A stretch of 64,000 nt of DNA from Cyathus striatus. Taxonomy: Eukaryota; Basidiomycota; Agaricomycetes; Agaricales; Nidulariaceae. The position numbers were made by a program, and so were the translations under genes. Below are positions 45,735 to 58,084 of this stretch, one piece after another (the stretch's first letter is position 1; each line of letters starts with the position of its first letter). The DNA lies in assembly GCA_025738555.1 (NCBI GenBank), contig JAOVFP010000016.1, positions 1,860,001 through 1,924,000 on the forward strand, written 5' to 3'. The notes under the pieces were generated by a model. It saw only the letters and a program-made list of their open reading frames with translations. It searched no databases and was not told the origin of the DNA.

Positions 45735-47560
45735 TTAAGTACTTTTCCCAACGACGACAATATACTTACAGCGTTGACCTAGATACTTAGAGTACGCAAA
45801 TGCGATTTCTCCTAGCGACTGTCTGGCACAACGGCTAACCGCACAGTCGATCATATGGGTGAAATATGTGTTTGAACTTTTCATTTTCCTCCCGATCGTT
45901 ACATATCTTGGGTATGCGAATGCGATTTCTCCCAGCGACTGTCTGACACAGCGACTAACCGCGCAGTTGATATCTGTAACTATCAGCAGTTGATCATTTG
46001 GTGTTGAACTTTTAATTTTCCTTCCGTTTTATAGATACCTTGAGTATACAAATACCAAAAGCACACAGCGACAACTTGCCAGAGTAGCTGACAACGCAGT
46101 GTATTGTCATGACTCACAAGTTGATGGTCCGTGATGGATATGAGCGGAAGTAAATGTTTTTCTTCTTATATGTTGTGTGATGCTTATTTGCTGCATTGAT
46201 AAATGCTCAATCGATCTGGACTTCGGCGTTGCTGGGTACAAAAACTTCTCCCAACGACGACAAGATACAGCGTTGACTTACATACTTAGAGTATACGAAT
46301 AAGGCTTCTCTTGATGACTGCCTGACACAGCGGCTAACTGCGCAGTTATTACGATACAAGTAATAATGGTATTTGTAACTAATATCTATCAGCAGTCATT
46401 AAATATTTGCTATAGTTGAGCCCACAATTTCTTTTAACTCTCCTCCTGTTCTGTACATATCTTGGATATACAAATGCCAAAGCACATAGCGACAACTTAT
46501 CAGAGCAGCTGACAACAAAGTGTATTGTCATGACTCATAAGTCAATGATTCCTAGACATATGTGAACATTTTTCTTCTTTCTATGTGTTGTGTGATGCTT
46601 GATTTGGATTGAGGCTTCAAATTTCAATGGGTACTTGAATGTTAAGTACTTCTCCCAACAATGACAAGATACAGTGTTGACTTGGATATTTAGAGTATAC
46701 AAATGCAACTTCTCTCAACAACTGCCTGACACAGTGGCTAATCACATAATTATAATAAAGCTGTCTAGACACAATTTCTTTTGGTTTGCTTCTCATCTTA
46801 TACACATCTTGGGTATATACTATACAAATCCTAAAGCACACAATGATGACTTGCCAGAGCAGCTGATAATGCAGTGTATTGGCATGATTCATAAGCTGAT
46901 GATATAGAAAGTACATTTTTTTCAACTTGGAATTTGGCATCAATGGGTGCGCAGATGTTAAGTACTTCTCCAAAGATGACAAGATACAGCATTTCTTAGA
47001 TGCTTAGTGTACGTGAATGCAACTCTCTCAACGACTGCCTGATACAGTGGCTAACCACACAGTTATTATGATAAAATGTTAATATTGATATATTGATAAC
47101 TAATGGCTATCAGCAGTTGTTGTGAAGCATTCAGTTTAAATTCCAGACTCGAGACTTAGCCTTTATTTTGTGTATTTCTCCCAATGACTGGCTGATACAG
47201 TGGCTAACTGACACTTGTTACATTGTGCTATCAGCAGATCAATTAGAGAATTAAATTCTTGGTAATTTCATTTCTCCTTTTGTCCTGTACATATCTTGGA
47301 CATATCAATACTAAAGCATACAATGACAATCTGATACAGTGGTTGGCCATGCAATATATTAACAGAAGTTATTGTAACCTTTCAGAATTAAAAGTTCATA
47401 AAAGTTTCTACCCCTGGCTTCTTTAAACTTTTTTGTTCACAGCTTGGATTTTTAATTCCAAAAATTCGAGAACTTGCTTTCAATATGTGGATATGTGAGC
47501 TAATGTTCAGAATGACACTCTGACACAGCGGCTAAGCATGTGATCGGAAGTCAATCCCGG
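45735..47560. repeat. Decayed higher-order tandem repeat, four main copies
   Basis: A composite unit starting TTCTCCCAACGACGACAAGA recurs near 45745, 46245, 46650 and 46965, so the period shortens from about 500 to about 315 bases. Inside it, subunit alpha (TTAGAGTATAC...GACTGCCTGACACAGCGGCT) and subunit beta (CTTGG.TATACAAATGCC...CAGAGCAGCTGACAAC) alternate; further single alpha units occur near 45902, 47175 and 47500 and a beta-like one near 47287. On the minus strand the alpha unit reads AGTTAGCCGCTGTGTCAGGC, reminiscent of a Pol III box A, followed about 35 bases on by TATTCGTATACTC, loosely box-B-like. No coding frame persists. Confidence 0.65.
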
Positions 47561-47859
47561 GAATCATCAGTTTTTACCCAGCATGTGTGCCATATTTGTT
47601 TATAGTGCTCCATATGAAGGCTGAGTTATACTCACTTGCTGCATTGACAAAGTTAGTATATATAATGTTACACCTATAATGACAGCATTGTGCAGCAGAC
47701 GATAGACTCCATTCAGCATAAGCAGTTAATAAAACGGACATGGTGAAGCACTTTTTACCTTATTTTATGAACATTTTCAACAGTAACACTATCTTTTACT
47801 TTCTGTATATGTAAGGATTTATGGTAGTATGAGTATTCAATTCAATTCGTTATAACATC

Positions 47860-48570
47860 TAAAAATGACAGCATTGCGGTGCTTCAAAATCATTGTGTGC
47901 GTACAAGTGCAATAACTCGCACTAACATTTCATTCATATATGTGTATGCAAATTGTAGCATGAATGATAAAAGCACTAATTGCTAATAGGAAAGTCTCCC
48001 AAGGGAGCACTCAAACGCCACCTTACACTGATCAAACCTTGAGCGGTGCAATATTTGGCATTGAATGGTAACGTGAAATTTTTTTAATAAAAAGGTAAGT
48101 TTTACTACGCTGTTATCAACCCATGCTCTGTCTATCATTTCACGCAGCTGTTAGTATGACTTCACTTGAACTGACACCTCGCTGTACTGTTTTATGTAAT
48201 TGTAATGCAAGTTTAAGCATTAACGAAGCAATTGTTAATGGCAATACTTACGTGATGTACAAGCACAGTTTCAAAAGCTGGCTTGCACTGATCGAAAATT
48301 GAGCAGGCATGGTTTGGCATAAAGCGGCTGATACAACTTACATTTTACATAAACGATGTGTGATTTTTGGTCGGAATACCCCAGCTGCCAGAATGTTAGA
48401 ACTATGATCACGAACTGACGCCTCAACCATTATTTGAATTGGATTCCAATCTAAGCATTAACCCAAAATTGCTAAAAGGAATATTCGCTAACTTTGATGC
48501 GGATGGCTTATGTGGGCACCTTTGAACAATGTCTTACACTGATCAGAATTTGAGAAGTGCAAGATCTCAC
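47860..48570. repeat. Second decayed tandem repeat, period about 260 bases
   Basis: TTACACTGATCAAACCTTGA (near 48023), TTGCACTGATCGAAAATTGA (near 48283) and TTACACTGATCAGAATTTGA (near 48535) recur at about 255-260 base spacing. Each is preceded by a looser match around AGCATTAAC..AATTGCTAA. No ORF is present. Confidence 0.5.
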
Positions 48571-49186
48571 AGAAATGGAGTGGTATATATTTTTTTCGTT
48601 CAAATGATATGCGCGTACTTTTAAGCTATGAAATCATCGTGTTTCAAATCAGTTCCAAATTCCAATGATTCATTAACCTATGTCGTATAGATAAGTATTG
48701 CGAATGCAAAAAGAAACATCGTCTGAAGTATCCAACGATATCGAACGCTAACAACTTCTTCGTAAGTAAGCTAAAATAGACCTGAAGTTGAATCTAGCCC
48801 GGCGGTATATTGTGACAAGATTCGAGAGCTGTCATCTGCACCACTTCGAAGAACACATCAATATATTTCAGTTTTGCGCTTATGTCAGATCTACTTGTAT
48901 ATTTAGTCAACAAGCAGGTGTGTGTGAGAGCTGTGCAAGTTGCTGGTTGGATGGGTTGGTTCCTGGACGAAGGCGTGAGCACCGGCCTAGATACATCACC
49001 GGGAAACTGTGGAGTGGGAATGGGTTGCGATTGGCTGAAGATCACGGCTAGATCCGATAATCTATGCATGACCTAGTTTGACGATTGCGCGTCATGCATT
49101 AGAGAGCAGACGAACGCGCCTTCCTACACCCATCCCTATACTTAGCATCCCAGCGCTTGTGGCTGAATCGTTTTAAAGCTCGTACA
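48571..49186. other. Intergenic upstream of cyclophilin copy 1
   Basis: No gene seen. The ORFs around 48788-49076 overlap on both strands and have no supporting splice or domain signal. Confidence 0.4.
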
Positions 49187-49953
49187 ATGGCTAACGTTTT
49201 TGTAAATCATGTTGTGGACGGTGAGGATAGAACATGCTGATCTCGTGCTGCAGTTTGATATTGCTATTGACGGTCGACCGGCCGGACGAATCGAATTTAA
49301 GCTCTACGACAACGTCGTCCCAAAGACGGCACGTAACTTTCGGGAGCTGGCCACGGGACAACATGGATTCGGCTATCAAGGATCAAGCTTCCACCGAATC
49401 ATCCCCAACTTCATGCTCCAAGGCGGTGATTTCACCAGGGGGGACGGCACCGGGGGAAAGTCCATCTATGGCGAGAAGTTTGCTGGTAAGGTCTAATACA
49501 GTCCCTTGGATGGTTATTTCTCGGAAAGAACTCTTCGAGAGCTCTAGAAGTTGTCTGGAGATCGTAACTTTCTTATATCATTCCACTTCCTTGCTGTACC
49601 AATGTTGCGCTGTGATCGGGTGGCTGACTCGTTTTTGAATACAGATGAGAACTTTCAGCTGAAGCATGAAAAACCTGGACTCCTGTCCATGGCTAATGCT
49701 GGGAAGAACACGAATGGCTCGCAGTTCTTCATCACTACTGTACCCACGTCCTGGTTGGACGGCGCCCACGTCGTCTTTGGTGTGTACCTCTACCTCCCTA
49801 ATACTGTAAAACATCCAGTTACTTAAGACCTATCCTGAAAATCTAGGCGAAGTTACCTCGGGAATGGACCTTGTGAAGAAGATCGAATCCTATGGGTCCT
49901 CTTCTGGGACTCCCAAAGCGAAAGTCACCATCGCAAATTCTGGTACTGTCTAA
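49187..49953 (+). CDS. Cyclophilin A-type peptidyl-prolyl cis-trans isomerase, copy 1
   Basis: Model join(49187..49201,49254..49485,49645..49779,49847..49953), 162 residues, the usual length of single-domain cyclophilin A. It catalyses proline cis-trans isomerisation and is the cytosolic target of cyclosporin in fungi. Active-site residues are visible in [17 protein letters not shown] (Arg, Phe, Met, Gln), SQFFITT, and the Trp and His of [12 protein letters not shown]. The first exon codes only MANVF. Exon lengths (15, 232, 135, 107) are identical to copy 2 500 bases downstream. It is more diverged from the common form than copy 2: the C-terminus [20 protein letters not shown] replaces the usual charged ending. 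No TATA box is obvious, and it may be the less expressed copy. Confidence 0.92.
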
Positions 49954-50381
49954 AAATAGTTTGAGCTTGTGCGACCACATAGAGATGAGAAGAAGAATAT
50001 GCTAGAACTAAGTAATCGTGTATGTTATCGCACTGCCTTGTTTACATGTATCATAATCATAAGAATCGTGTATAACTAATTGCCAATGTTCTCGGATATG
50101 AAACGCGGTGAGAGTACGCCGAGGTAAGTAAGGCAACGACATGAAGTGAGGAGTATATTGTGGATACCGCGAATGGTGGTGGGTTAAAGCAGCACTGCAC
50201 TTCTTTCCTAATTTCGAAATGAACTCTTATCACCCCGAGATCTAGCGCCCTCTGAACAACGCGGGCGCGACAAGATTTCGAAATTGAATATTCGATGGAA
50301 AGCAGTTGGACATGTGCACTGGCCAGAGATGGCAGAGGAGGCGATGATGATGATTACATGATCGGTAATAGCCGATTCGGT
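49954..50381. other. Spacer between the two cyclophilin genes
   Basis: Holds the 3' end of copy 1 and the promoter of copy 2. No gene seen. Confidence 0.5.
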
Positions 50382-50387
50382 TATAAA
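50382..50387 (+). promoter_or_regulatory. TATA box and CT-rich leader of cyclophilin copy 2
   Basis: TATAAA 78 bases before the ATG at 50465. It is followed by a CT-rich stretch (50421-50452), the pattern seen at highly expressed basidiomycete housekeeping genes. Confidence 0.55.
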
Positions 50388-50464
50388 GATTGGGAGATGA
50401 TGCAAGATCTCCAAAAACTTAACTTCCTTCCTTCATCTCCCTCTCCTTCAGTTCTCAATTCATA

Positions 50465-51240
50465 ATGTCCAACGTTTTCGTGAGTCCTGGTTTTTCTTCC
50501 CTGTCGATTCGTACGCGTGGATGGGACGTCAGATTGCTACCCGCGAACCATCCACCTTCCCCTGTCTTCACACCCATCAACCTCGTGTCTTTCATAGATT
50601 AAACCCCATCTTCAGCTGATCTTTTACTGATAACGACTCTATTCATTCAGTTCGACATCACCATTGGCGGCGTGAAGTCTGGTCGTATCGTCTTCAAGCT
50701 CTACGACGATACTGTCCCCAAGACCGCGAAGAACTTCCGTGAGCTCGCCACTGGCGTACACGGTTTCGGATACCAGGGATCCTCGTTCCACCGTGTGATC
50801 CCCAACTTCATGCTTCAGGGAGGCGACTTCACCAAGGGCAATGGAACTGGTGGAAAGTCAATCTACGGCGAGAAGTTCGCTGGTATGTCCCTTTCGTCCC
50901 CCTCTTGTGCCTGAGCGGGTTTTTGACGGAGTGTGAATGAATAGATGAGAACTTCACCCTCAAGCACTCCAAACCTGGTCTCCTCTCGATGGCTAACGCC
51001 GGAAAGAACACCAATGGATCTCAGTTCTTCATCACCACCGTTGTGACCAGCTGGCTCGATGGTGCCCACGTCGTCTTCGGTACGTCGCTTTTTTCTTGTT
51101 ATCTCTGATCGCGACTGATCATCGATTACACAGGTGAGGTCGTTGAGGGATTGGACCTTGTCAAGAAGATTGAGGCTCTCGGCTCTGCTTCAGGCAAAGT
51201 CAGCAAGACTGTTACCATCGAGAAGAGCGGCATCGTCTAA
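50465..51240 (+). CDS. Cyclophilin A-type peptidyl-prolyl cis-trans isomerase, copy 2
   Basis: Model join(50465..50479,50651..50882,50945..51079,51134..51240), 162 residues. Motifs [22 protein letters not shown] and [14 protein letters not shown] contain the canonical catalytic Arg, Phe, Gln, Trp and His. The ending [12 protein letters not shown] is standard. Codon use is biased toward C-ending codons more than copy 1, and with the TATA box this suggests that copy 2 is the main, highly expressed cyclophilin A. The two genes share all splice positions and phases, so they arose by tandem duplication of the intron-containing gene, not by retroposition. Confidence 0.95.
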
Positions 51241-51621
51241 ATGCTCTCTCGTGTGGTAGGTAGTAGATCAAGGACTTCTTAGTGAGAAAATGAAAGAGTA
51301 GTACATCATGGATACATGTATCATTATTGAAAATCTTGGCTTGCCGCTTTGTTACAAACTTTACTTTTTGTTAGTTTCAAGATTTGATGCATTTTTGATT
51401 TGATTGTGGATTTGAATCTGATGGACGTAGGTACCGGTAAATGACGAGCCGCCACTGCCGGGCCCGGCTCATCAGATTCAGTTTATGTAATCATGTTCTC
51501 ACATTAGACGCCACTGCGTCACGCGTATACGCGTCAACTCTTCTCCTGAAACGTCCACCACAGTCCTTCTAGCAAGTATATAGCGAAGTGGGAGTACCAC
51601 GGCGTTTCATCCGATATCTTC

Positions 51622-53993
51622 ATGGACATCGAGGAAATCACCAGGGTTGAAGAGAGTCAACATCTTCTAGAAGGGCAAGTCGCCTCGAGCAGTACCTCTG
51701 AGCCTGCCAACTATGGACCCGTGGAACAGCACAAATCCGCATTAGATGGTGCGGCGTTGAGGAAGGGCGGAGATAGTCGTTAGTAAACCATTAATACTAA
51801 TCATTTTACTTGCTTCATCTCACATCCGGGTGCTGTTACCGTTATAGAACGAGATGGAGAAGAGTATGATAACGTCCCAGCTGTTAAGCGCCAACTTGGT
51901 ATTTCATTTCCACCAACTTACGGCATGTATCACGTTTTTGCTGATATTGTGAAAGGATTGTTTAGTGCAATTTTTCTTATTTTCAATCGTATTATTGGAA
52001 CGGGGTGTGTTTTGCTTCTTGGCTCTTGAACGTGCTGTTCAGCATACTTACTCTTACGATAGGATCTATGCTACACCGAGTAACATTCTGCGTTCCTCAG
52101 GGAGCATAGGAGTATCCCTTATCATGTGGCTCGTGGGAGCTGCCATTGCTTCCTGCGGAACGGCAGTATACGTTGAGTTAGGAACTGTGAGTTAAAGCTC
52201 TTTTGAAGAGCGGAAAATTCTGATGCGATCGTATTGGCAAGGGACTACCGCGAAGCGGGGGGGAGAAGAACTATCTAGAGTATATTTATCGGAGCCCCAG
52301 GTTTTTGGCGACGTGCTCATTTACGATTTACACACTAATTATGGTAAGTTTTTCTAAAGTCTAGTTGCTAAGATGTTGGTCAATCGTATGGGCTGTTGAA
52401 CAGGGTACTGCGACAGCGAACAGTGTAGTATTTAGCGAATGTAAGTCGTTTGATATCATGATTTCGACATTGTTTCATCATACTTCTTAACAGATCTTCT
52501 TCACGCACTATCAATCAATCCTTCGAGATTCAACACTCGTCTCACTGCTTTCTTGTGTCTAACATTTATCTGCGGAATTCACGGAACCAAATTGAAATGG
52601 GGGCTTCGTCTTCAGAATACCCTTGGACTTTTTAAACTGGTTGTCATGTCGTCTATCGCTTTCTGCGGAATATTGTCTTTGGTAGGAGTGCCTGGATTCC
52701 AGATCCACAGCGAGTATGACAAGTCACACAACTTTGATTCTTGGAATCACTTTTGGGAAGGCTCGGGGACTGGTTCAAACGCTTTTGTCTCTGGGCTGTA
52801 TAACGTTATCTGGTACAAAAATGTACTTCTAAGAAAACGAATTTGTTAATCAACAAACCAATAGGTCATTCATTGGGTACTCGAACGCAAACTACGCTCT
52901 CTCGGAGATCCGAAATCCTGTCGGAACCATCAAACGCGCAGCTCCACTGGCTATGCTCTCTGTTACCACTGTCTATCTACTGATAAACATAGCGTACTTT
53001 GCTGTCGTGTCCAAATCCGACATTTTAGGTAGCAACAGGATTATCGCGTGAGTATGATCTACAAAGTCCAACATGTCAAAACCCACTTATCAAATGATCT
53101 ACATAGAGCGCTGTTCTTTCGCAACCTATTTGGTGCGACTACCGAGAAGGTTGATTACTACCTCCGACCTCTCTGCGCATGTACTAAGTTTATCTAGGCG
53201 TTAAGTGCGTTTATTGCATTCTCGACTCTTGGGAACCTCCTGGCGGGACAGTTCTCTCAGGGGAGAGGTTAGTAGTTTCATCTATTAATCTGTTCATTCA
53301 TCACCGTAGTGATGCTCCACGGCCGCCTTTAGTTGTACAGGAGCTCGGACGAGAAGGGATACTTCCATACGCATCGTTTTTCGCTAGCAACAAGCCGTTC
53401 AACGCCCCCCTGTCGGGCCTCTTCACCCAATACCTTGTCTCTTGCACGTTTCTTTTGGCAGTACCTGCCGGGGATGCATACTTATTTTTAATCAGCTGTA
53501 AGCTTGCACAATTTGCTTTCACAAATACCATTCCCTAATCTAGGTTAAGTGTCATCATATTGTCTTTCGCTCATCAACACCTTGGTTTCCCTCGGACTTT
53601 TGTTGCTGTATACCTCTGCGTACCGGACATGGGGGTGGAATCCTCCGTTCCGAGCGCCCAAGATAATAGTGGTGCTCTTTTTCCTCTCTAACATTTTCCT
53701 GGTACTGGTCCCCTTTATTCCCCCTGTACCTGGATCGAAAATCTATCAAAAACTCCCTTACTGGGCGAGTCTCTCTACTCTCCGTTGATCAGAAGCGTTG
53801 TTTTTGACAGAATCTTGTCTATTTAAAGTCTCATCCTGTTGGTGGCTTCTCGATATCACTCTTCGGTGTGGCATATTGGTATTATTGGAGCATATGGAGG
53901 CCTAGGAAGTTTAGGTATACACTCCAACGGGAGTGGGTTTTACAAGATGATGGTGTCTCGAGATACGTATTCAGACAGATTTCCGAGTCTTGA
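51622..53993 (+). CDS. LAT-type amino acid permease, methionine permease-like
   Basis: Ten or more exons; the start is at 51622 and the stop TGA at 53991-53993. An acidic N-terminus (MDIEEITRVEESQHLLEG) is followed by about 12 membrane segments typical of the APC superfamily: IFNRIIGTG joined to IYATPSNIL (consensus TM1 break), SLIMWLVGAAIASCGTAVYV, SGGEKNYLEYIY, LQNTLGLFKLVVMSSIAFCG, NVIWSFIGYSNANYALSEI, VVQELGREGILPYASFF and GFSISLFGVAYWYYWSIWRP. The IGTGIYATPS and SGGEKNYLEY patterns match fungal high-affinity methionine permeases of the MUP1 group. Several donors are weak (GTTGAT near 53148) and the exon boundary near 53500 has two acceptors, one of which would give an immediate stop. I see no clear inactivating mutation. 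Expected location is the plasma membrane. Confidence 0.8.
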
Positions 53994-55098
53994 TGACCGT
54001 AAGATTGTTTTCGTTGAATGTTGATCTTTTCGCGGATCGTTTTGATATCTGTGACCCCCTACTAACTATAGCCGTCGTAGTCTCGGCGACTCTGTAAGCT
54101 CGGGAACTTGTGTGTCCGAATACATTATAGTAAGGATGTGGATGCCTCGGCCAGGCACGTATCGCGACCTTTGTATCTAACAGGAGCGATTTTCATTTTG
54201 CTTATAATTTTCGTACGCAACTGGCAACTGAGAGCACATATGTCGTAGTGAGTGATCCCCCTCAAAACTACTGTGGTTATATATATCTTACCCCAATCAA
54301 CAGCACGAACAGACTGATCAGCGCGTATGTGTGGCTTAGCAGCCCAAGCGCATGAGAGAAGTAAAAAAGGTCGCTACACTTACCTTTCGGGTGCGGTAGT
54401 AAGGGGATACTAAATCTTCAATGCCGTGATTTTCTGGTATGGAACAAGAGCAACATGCACGGTGCTCCGTAACTAGTTGAAGTACGTTCCTGACCTTGTC
54501 CTCACGATGGTATAGCCTGGCGAACTATAGCGTACTTGGGTATGGTTTCAATCATTGGCCACGGTGAATATTCGAGTTTAAGAACTTGGTTTTAAGCCTG
54601 AGAATCCGACTCGAGGAATTCCATGCATCCATGGGAAAAAGGGACATCCCCCATCGAGATATAATAAAGCTATATTCGTCTTTGATCATATACAGCGTGG
54701 TATGCTAAGGTATACTCAAATGAACCCAGCGCTGAAGGAGTTCCTGGTATTTTGAATGGCAACGAGGACATGCTGACTAGATCTCGGAGTACTTCTGTCT
54801 ACCATAGACATACAGAGAGCGGGATGTCATCACATCATGTGATTATCTTCAATGTCTTCCCTTATTGATACGCATGTCAAAATCTCACCTGTCAAAAGTA
54901 AGTTTGATCTTAGTTCTGAATCGCCAGATGGCGGTCCACGGTGGGTACCCCCATGATCAACTTTATCCGGGGCATCCTTAAAGGCCATGTGTAAAAATTC
55001 CAGCTCGCGTTCGCCGCTCAATCCCACCACTCCATTAGTTTAGTTGCTCTAGTGTCCGTTGAAACTGGCGTTCCTCATCTCCTAGCTCTCGCCAGGTC
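53994..55098. other. Intergenic, no gene seen
   Basis: Contains the 3' flank of the permease and the promoter of the DUF6533 gene. No supported ORF or repeat. Confidence 0.4.
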
Positions 55099-56929
55099 AT
55101 GGACGGCGCGAACAACGTAAGCCCTGATATCTTACGAGACGTGTTAGTGAGACCCATTGCATGTACTGGATTAAATACTGATAGGTATTCATAGTTTTGG
55201 TCAAAACTACCTTCATATCCTCGCAGTCTGTAAGTGTTTCTGACGTCCTCCCTTCTCTGCGAAGCTAACCTTCCACGCGGTTAAGCTATGCTCTACTATG
55301 ATCACCTCGTAACGATTGGTAAGAGATCTGCGTTCAGTTATGTACTGTGTCGTCTCACCACTTTTCAGGCGACGAAATAAATTATCTTTGGAAGCGTCCG
55401 AAGGGGGCCAGCACTTTCTGGTTTTTCCTGAACCGTTACTTTGCATTTTGTGGGAATTTGGTGGAGGTTGTTGCGAACTTTACGGCACTACCAGCAGCAG
55501 TACGTCTATAACTACTTTGATCTATTTAAAGCGACTAATAGTCTACTACAACAGAGGTACGTGATTGAAACAATAAACAGAAATGGCAGTTAACTAAGTT
55601 AGATGAAATTATTTAGTTGCAAATCATACAACTTATTCCGGCAACTTCTTCTTGTACTAAATCAAGTCCTCGTTTGTAGTACGTCCAAGCTAGAATCTGT
55701 ACCAAGCAGCTACGCTAATCCCTCATTGAAATCAGTACTACTCACACTTCGGATATACGCTCTTTACAGTCGTTCGTTTCGAATATTGGCGTGTATGGTT
55801 GCCAGCGGTGCAGTTCTCGTGATAGTTTCATGCGTATGTCTTATCACTATGCCTACCACTATTCACTGCTTATACACTTGACCAGTGGTCTGTGTTTGGC
55901 CAGAAGAATGTACCATTTCAACATCAAGTAGGGTGTCATGTAGGGTTAGAGCTAGAAAAGTGAGCTAACATTCATCTTTTGCTGTTCCCATAATGAGAGC
56001 TTCCATTATTATAGTTCCATTCGTAATATTTGTATATTAATATTCTGTTCCTTTCTAACCACTTATTGCAGGCATCGCAGCTGCATGGGAAGCCCTGATG
56101 GTGTATGACACGATGATTTTCGGTTTAACTTTATACAAGACATGGACGACAAGATTAGACCACGGCATTACAGGAATACGTATTCCTCTTATTTCACTAA
56201 TTCTCCGAGATGGTATGTTATTCGATTATTCGTGACCATCTCCGAGCCATACAAACACTTACATTGCATAGGTGCTATATACTATGCGTAGGTCCTTCGT
56301 CAGTACCTTTTTAGTTCCTCGTCTTCATCTTCTATCACAGTACAATGGTATTGGCAAATCTAGCGAATATCCTGACGTTTTATGTGAGTTATAAACTTTC
56401 TACACTCTTAATGCTACATATCTCACCATCATGCATAGCTTTGTGGCGTGCGTCTAAACTGCAACCATGGGTACAATGTATATTCTGACATGTGATATGC
56501 ACAGCCATTCCTTCGTGGGGGATTGTCAACATTTGCGAGCAGGTATGTATAGCCATATCATGTTGATCGGCGAATAAGCAAGACTGATCAGCATCTTTAA
56601 ATAGCATGTCAGTTACCATGATGTCTCGTATCATGCTCAACCTGCATCAGAGTGCCGACATAGGAATTTATTCTACGCATACCAGCAGCACGATGCAATA
56701 CTCCGATAGTACGTATTCCGGATGTGAACAATCGGGAAGTGTTGAGCTCGATACATTATGGGGCTCGGATATGATTGATCGCAGTCCACAAAACAGTCCT
56801 GTAAGATCAACATTTCCTGCTCGTAGGGGCGCAGTGTCGCCTGGTGTCCGACGTGAATCACGAATTCGGTGGCAAGAATTAGACTCCGGAGCGCAAAACC
56901 TGGATCGTTCGCGATATGGAAGTCCGTGA
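55099..56929 (+). CDS. DUF6533-containing seven-helix membrane protein, copy 1
   Basis: Multi-exon gene starting MDGANNVSPDILRDV at 55099. The DUF6533 signature is split by introns: LHILAVS, MLYYDHLVTIG, then DEINYLWKRPKGASTFWFFL and NRYFAFCGNLVEVVANFTAL. Further helices follow (LLLVLNQVLVC, VLLTLRIYALYSRSFRILAC, MVASGAVLVIVSCVC, IAAAWEALMVYDTMIFGLTL, MVLANLANILTFY), and then the family's SVTMMSRIMLNLHQSA motif and a ~90-residue Ser/Arg-rich cytoplasmic tail ending at 56929. Exact joins in the middle (about 55880-56600) are uncertain. The family is abundant in Agaricomycetes and uncharacterised. Roughly eight short introns are needed. A second copy lies on the opposite strand at 60.3-62.4 kb. 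Confidence 0.78.
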
Positions 56930-57317
56930 TGCGGAAACAAATGCTTGTGTACCAGACATTTATTGTATACCCTATGTAATACTAACATGGACTTTATAAA
57001 TGAATGCATTTTTGTAGCAGTACTAGTATGGGGAACTATTTGTTGCGACGACATCTCTAGCAGAACACTGACTGATATATCTCAGATAATTGGTGTTGCA
57101 AGCGTGGATAAGTACACTAACTATGTACTATTATCTTCCTATTTGAACGCGAGGACTCCTCAGCTATCTAAGGATATCCGGTATGTAGTCTCGAATCTGG
57201 ATGCAAAACTGAAACAAAGCTAGGAACTACCTTATATTTGTTATTCAAATTAATGTTATGTACCTATTTTTCGCAGTATTATCGACAAAAAGATTAATCA
57301 ACCTAATAAATCAATCA
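56930..57317. other. Spacer, no gene seen
   Basis: The 92-codon ORF at 56945-57223 has no recognisable content. It may be 3' UTR of the DUF6533 gene. Confidence 0.4.
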
Positions 57318-57403
57318 TGCCTCCTACCCGGATTGAACGAGTGACCTTTGCATTAACGAAAACTTCGTACAAGTGCAACGCTCTACCACTAAGCTAAAGA
57401 GGC
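57318..57403 (-). tRNA. tRNA-Thr (anticodon UGU), 14-base intron
   Basis: The minus strand folds as a full cloverleaf: acceptor GCCTCTT/AGGAGGC, D arm GCTTAGTGGTAGAGC, anticodon stem TTGCA/TGCAA with loop CTTGTAA (anticodon TGT), T arm ACTCG TTCAATC CGGGT, discriminator A. A 14-base intron interrupts the loop after position 37, the standard eukaryotic location. Mature length is 72 before CCA addition. The Pol III A and B boxes are internal and intact. Confidence 0.92.
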
Positions 57404-57979
57404 ATTAACGTAATTCTGCGTCCTGGGTATGTCCGGAATAGGAGTCGTATGGATGGAATTGAAATTACATTAAGTATTGGAAGGGTTAGAAAGACTGGGA
57501 TTTGGGGCGAAAGCGATGGTAGCTATAGATGCGATAATGGGCAGATGGACGTGGCTTTGGTTAGAAGAATCGTACGTGGTTAATTTGTGAAATGAAATTA
57601 TGTGAAGGAATCTGAAAATCATATTGCTCCAATTCCTGTCCGATACTTTCATATATCGACCAAATTACATAGTGCGGAAATATCATAGTATCGTACGTAT
57701 TTAACAACGCGCGAAGTATGTAATACTTACTCGAAGAAGACCATATCGTATGATATCATCCTTCCGAGCCGAGCAAGTGTGTCCATTCCAATATCGAATA
57801 TGTAAAATATTGTGATGATGTTCGATTAGGACTACATGTTGTTGTCTAACTCCTGAGTAAAATGCTAAAATGACTAGGAGATTGAACTTGAGATAATTTA
57901 AAGAAAATGGAAAATGGATAAAGCCACATAAGTGCGACGACGTTCTACAAAAATCCACGTATGTAGGATCAATGATCAC
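57404..57979. other. Spacer between two tRNA-Thr genes
   Basis: AT-rich, no supported ORF. Confidence 0.45.
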
Positions 57980-58084
57980 TGCCTCCTACCCGGATTGAAC
58001 GAGTGACCTTTGCATAGAATTCAAATTGTGAACATACAGGTTGGATCATACAAGTGCAACGCTCTACCACTAAGCTAAAGAGGC
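57980..58084 (-). tRNA. tRNA-Thr (anticodon UGU), 33-base intron
   Basis: The exon sequence is identical to the gene at 57318-57403 and in the same orientation, 576 bases away. The intron after position 37 is different in sequence and is 33 bases long. Confidence 0.92.
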
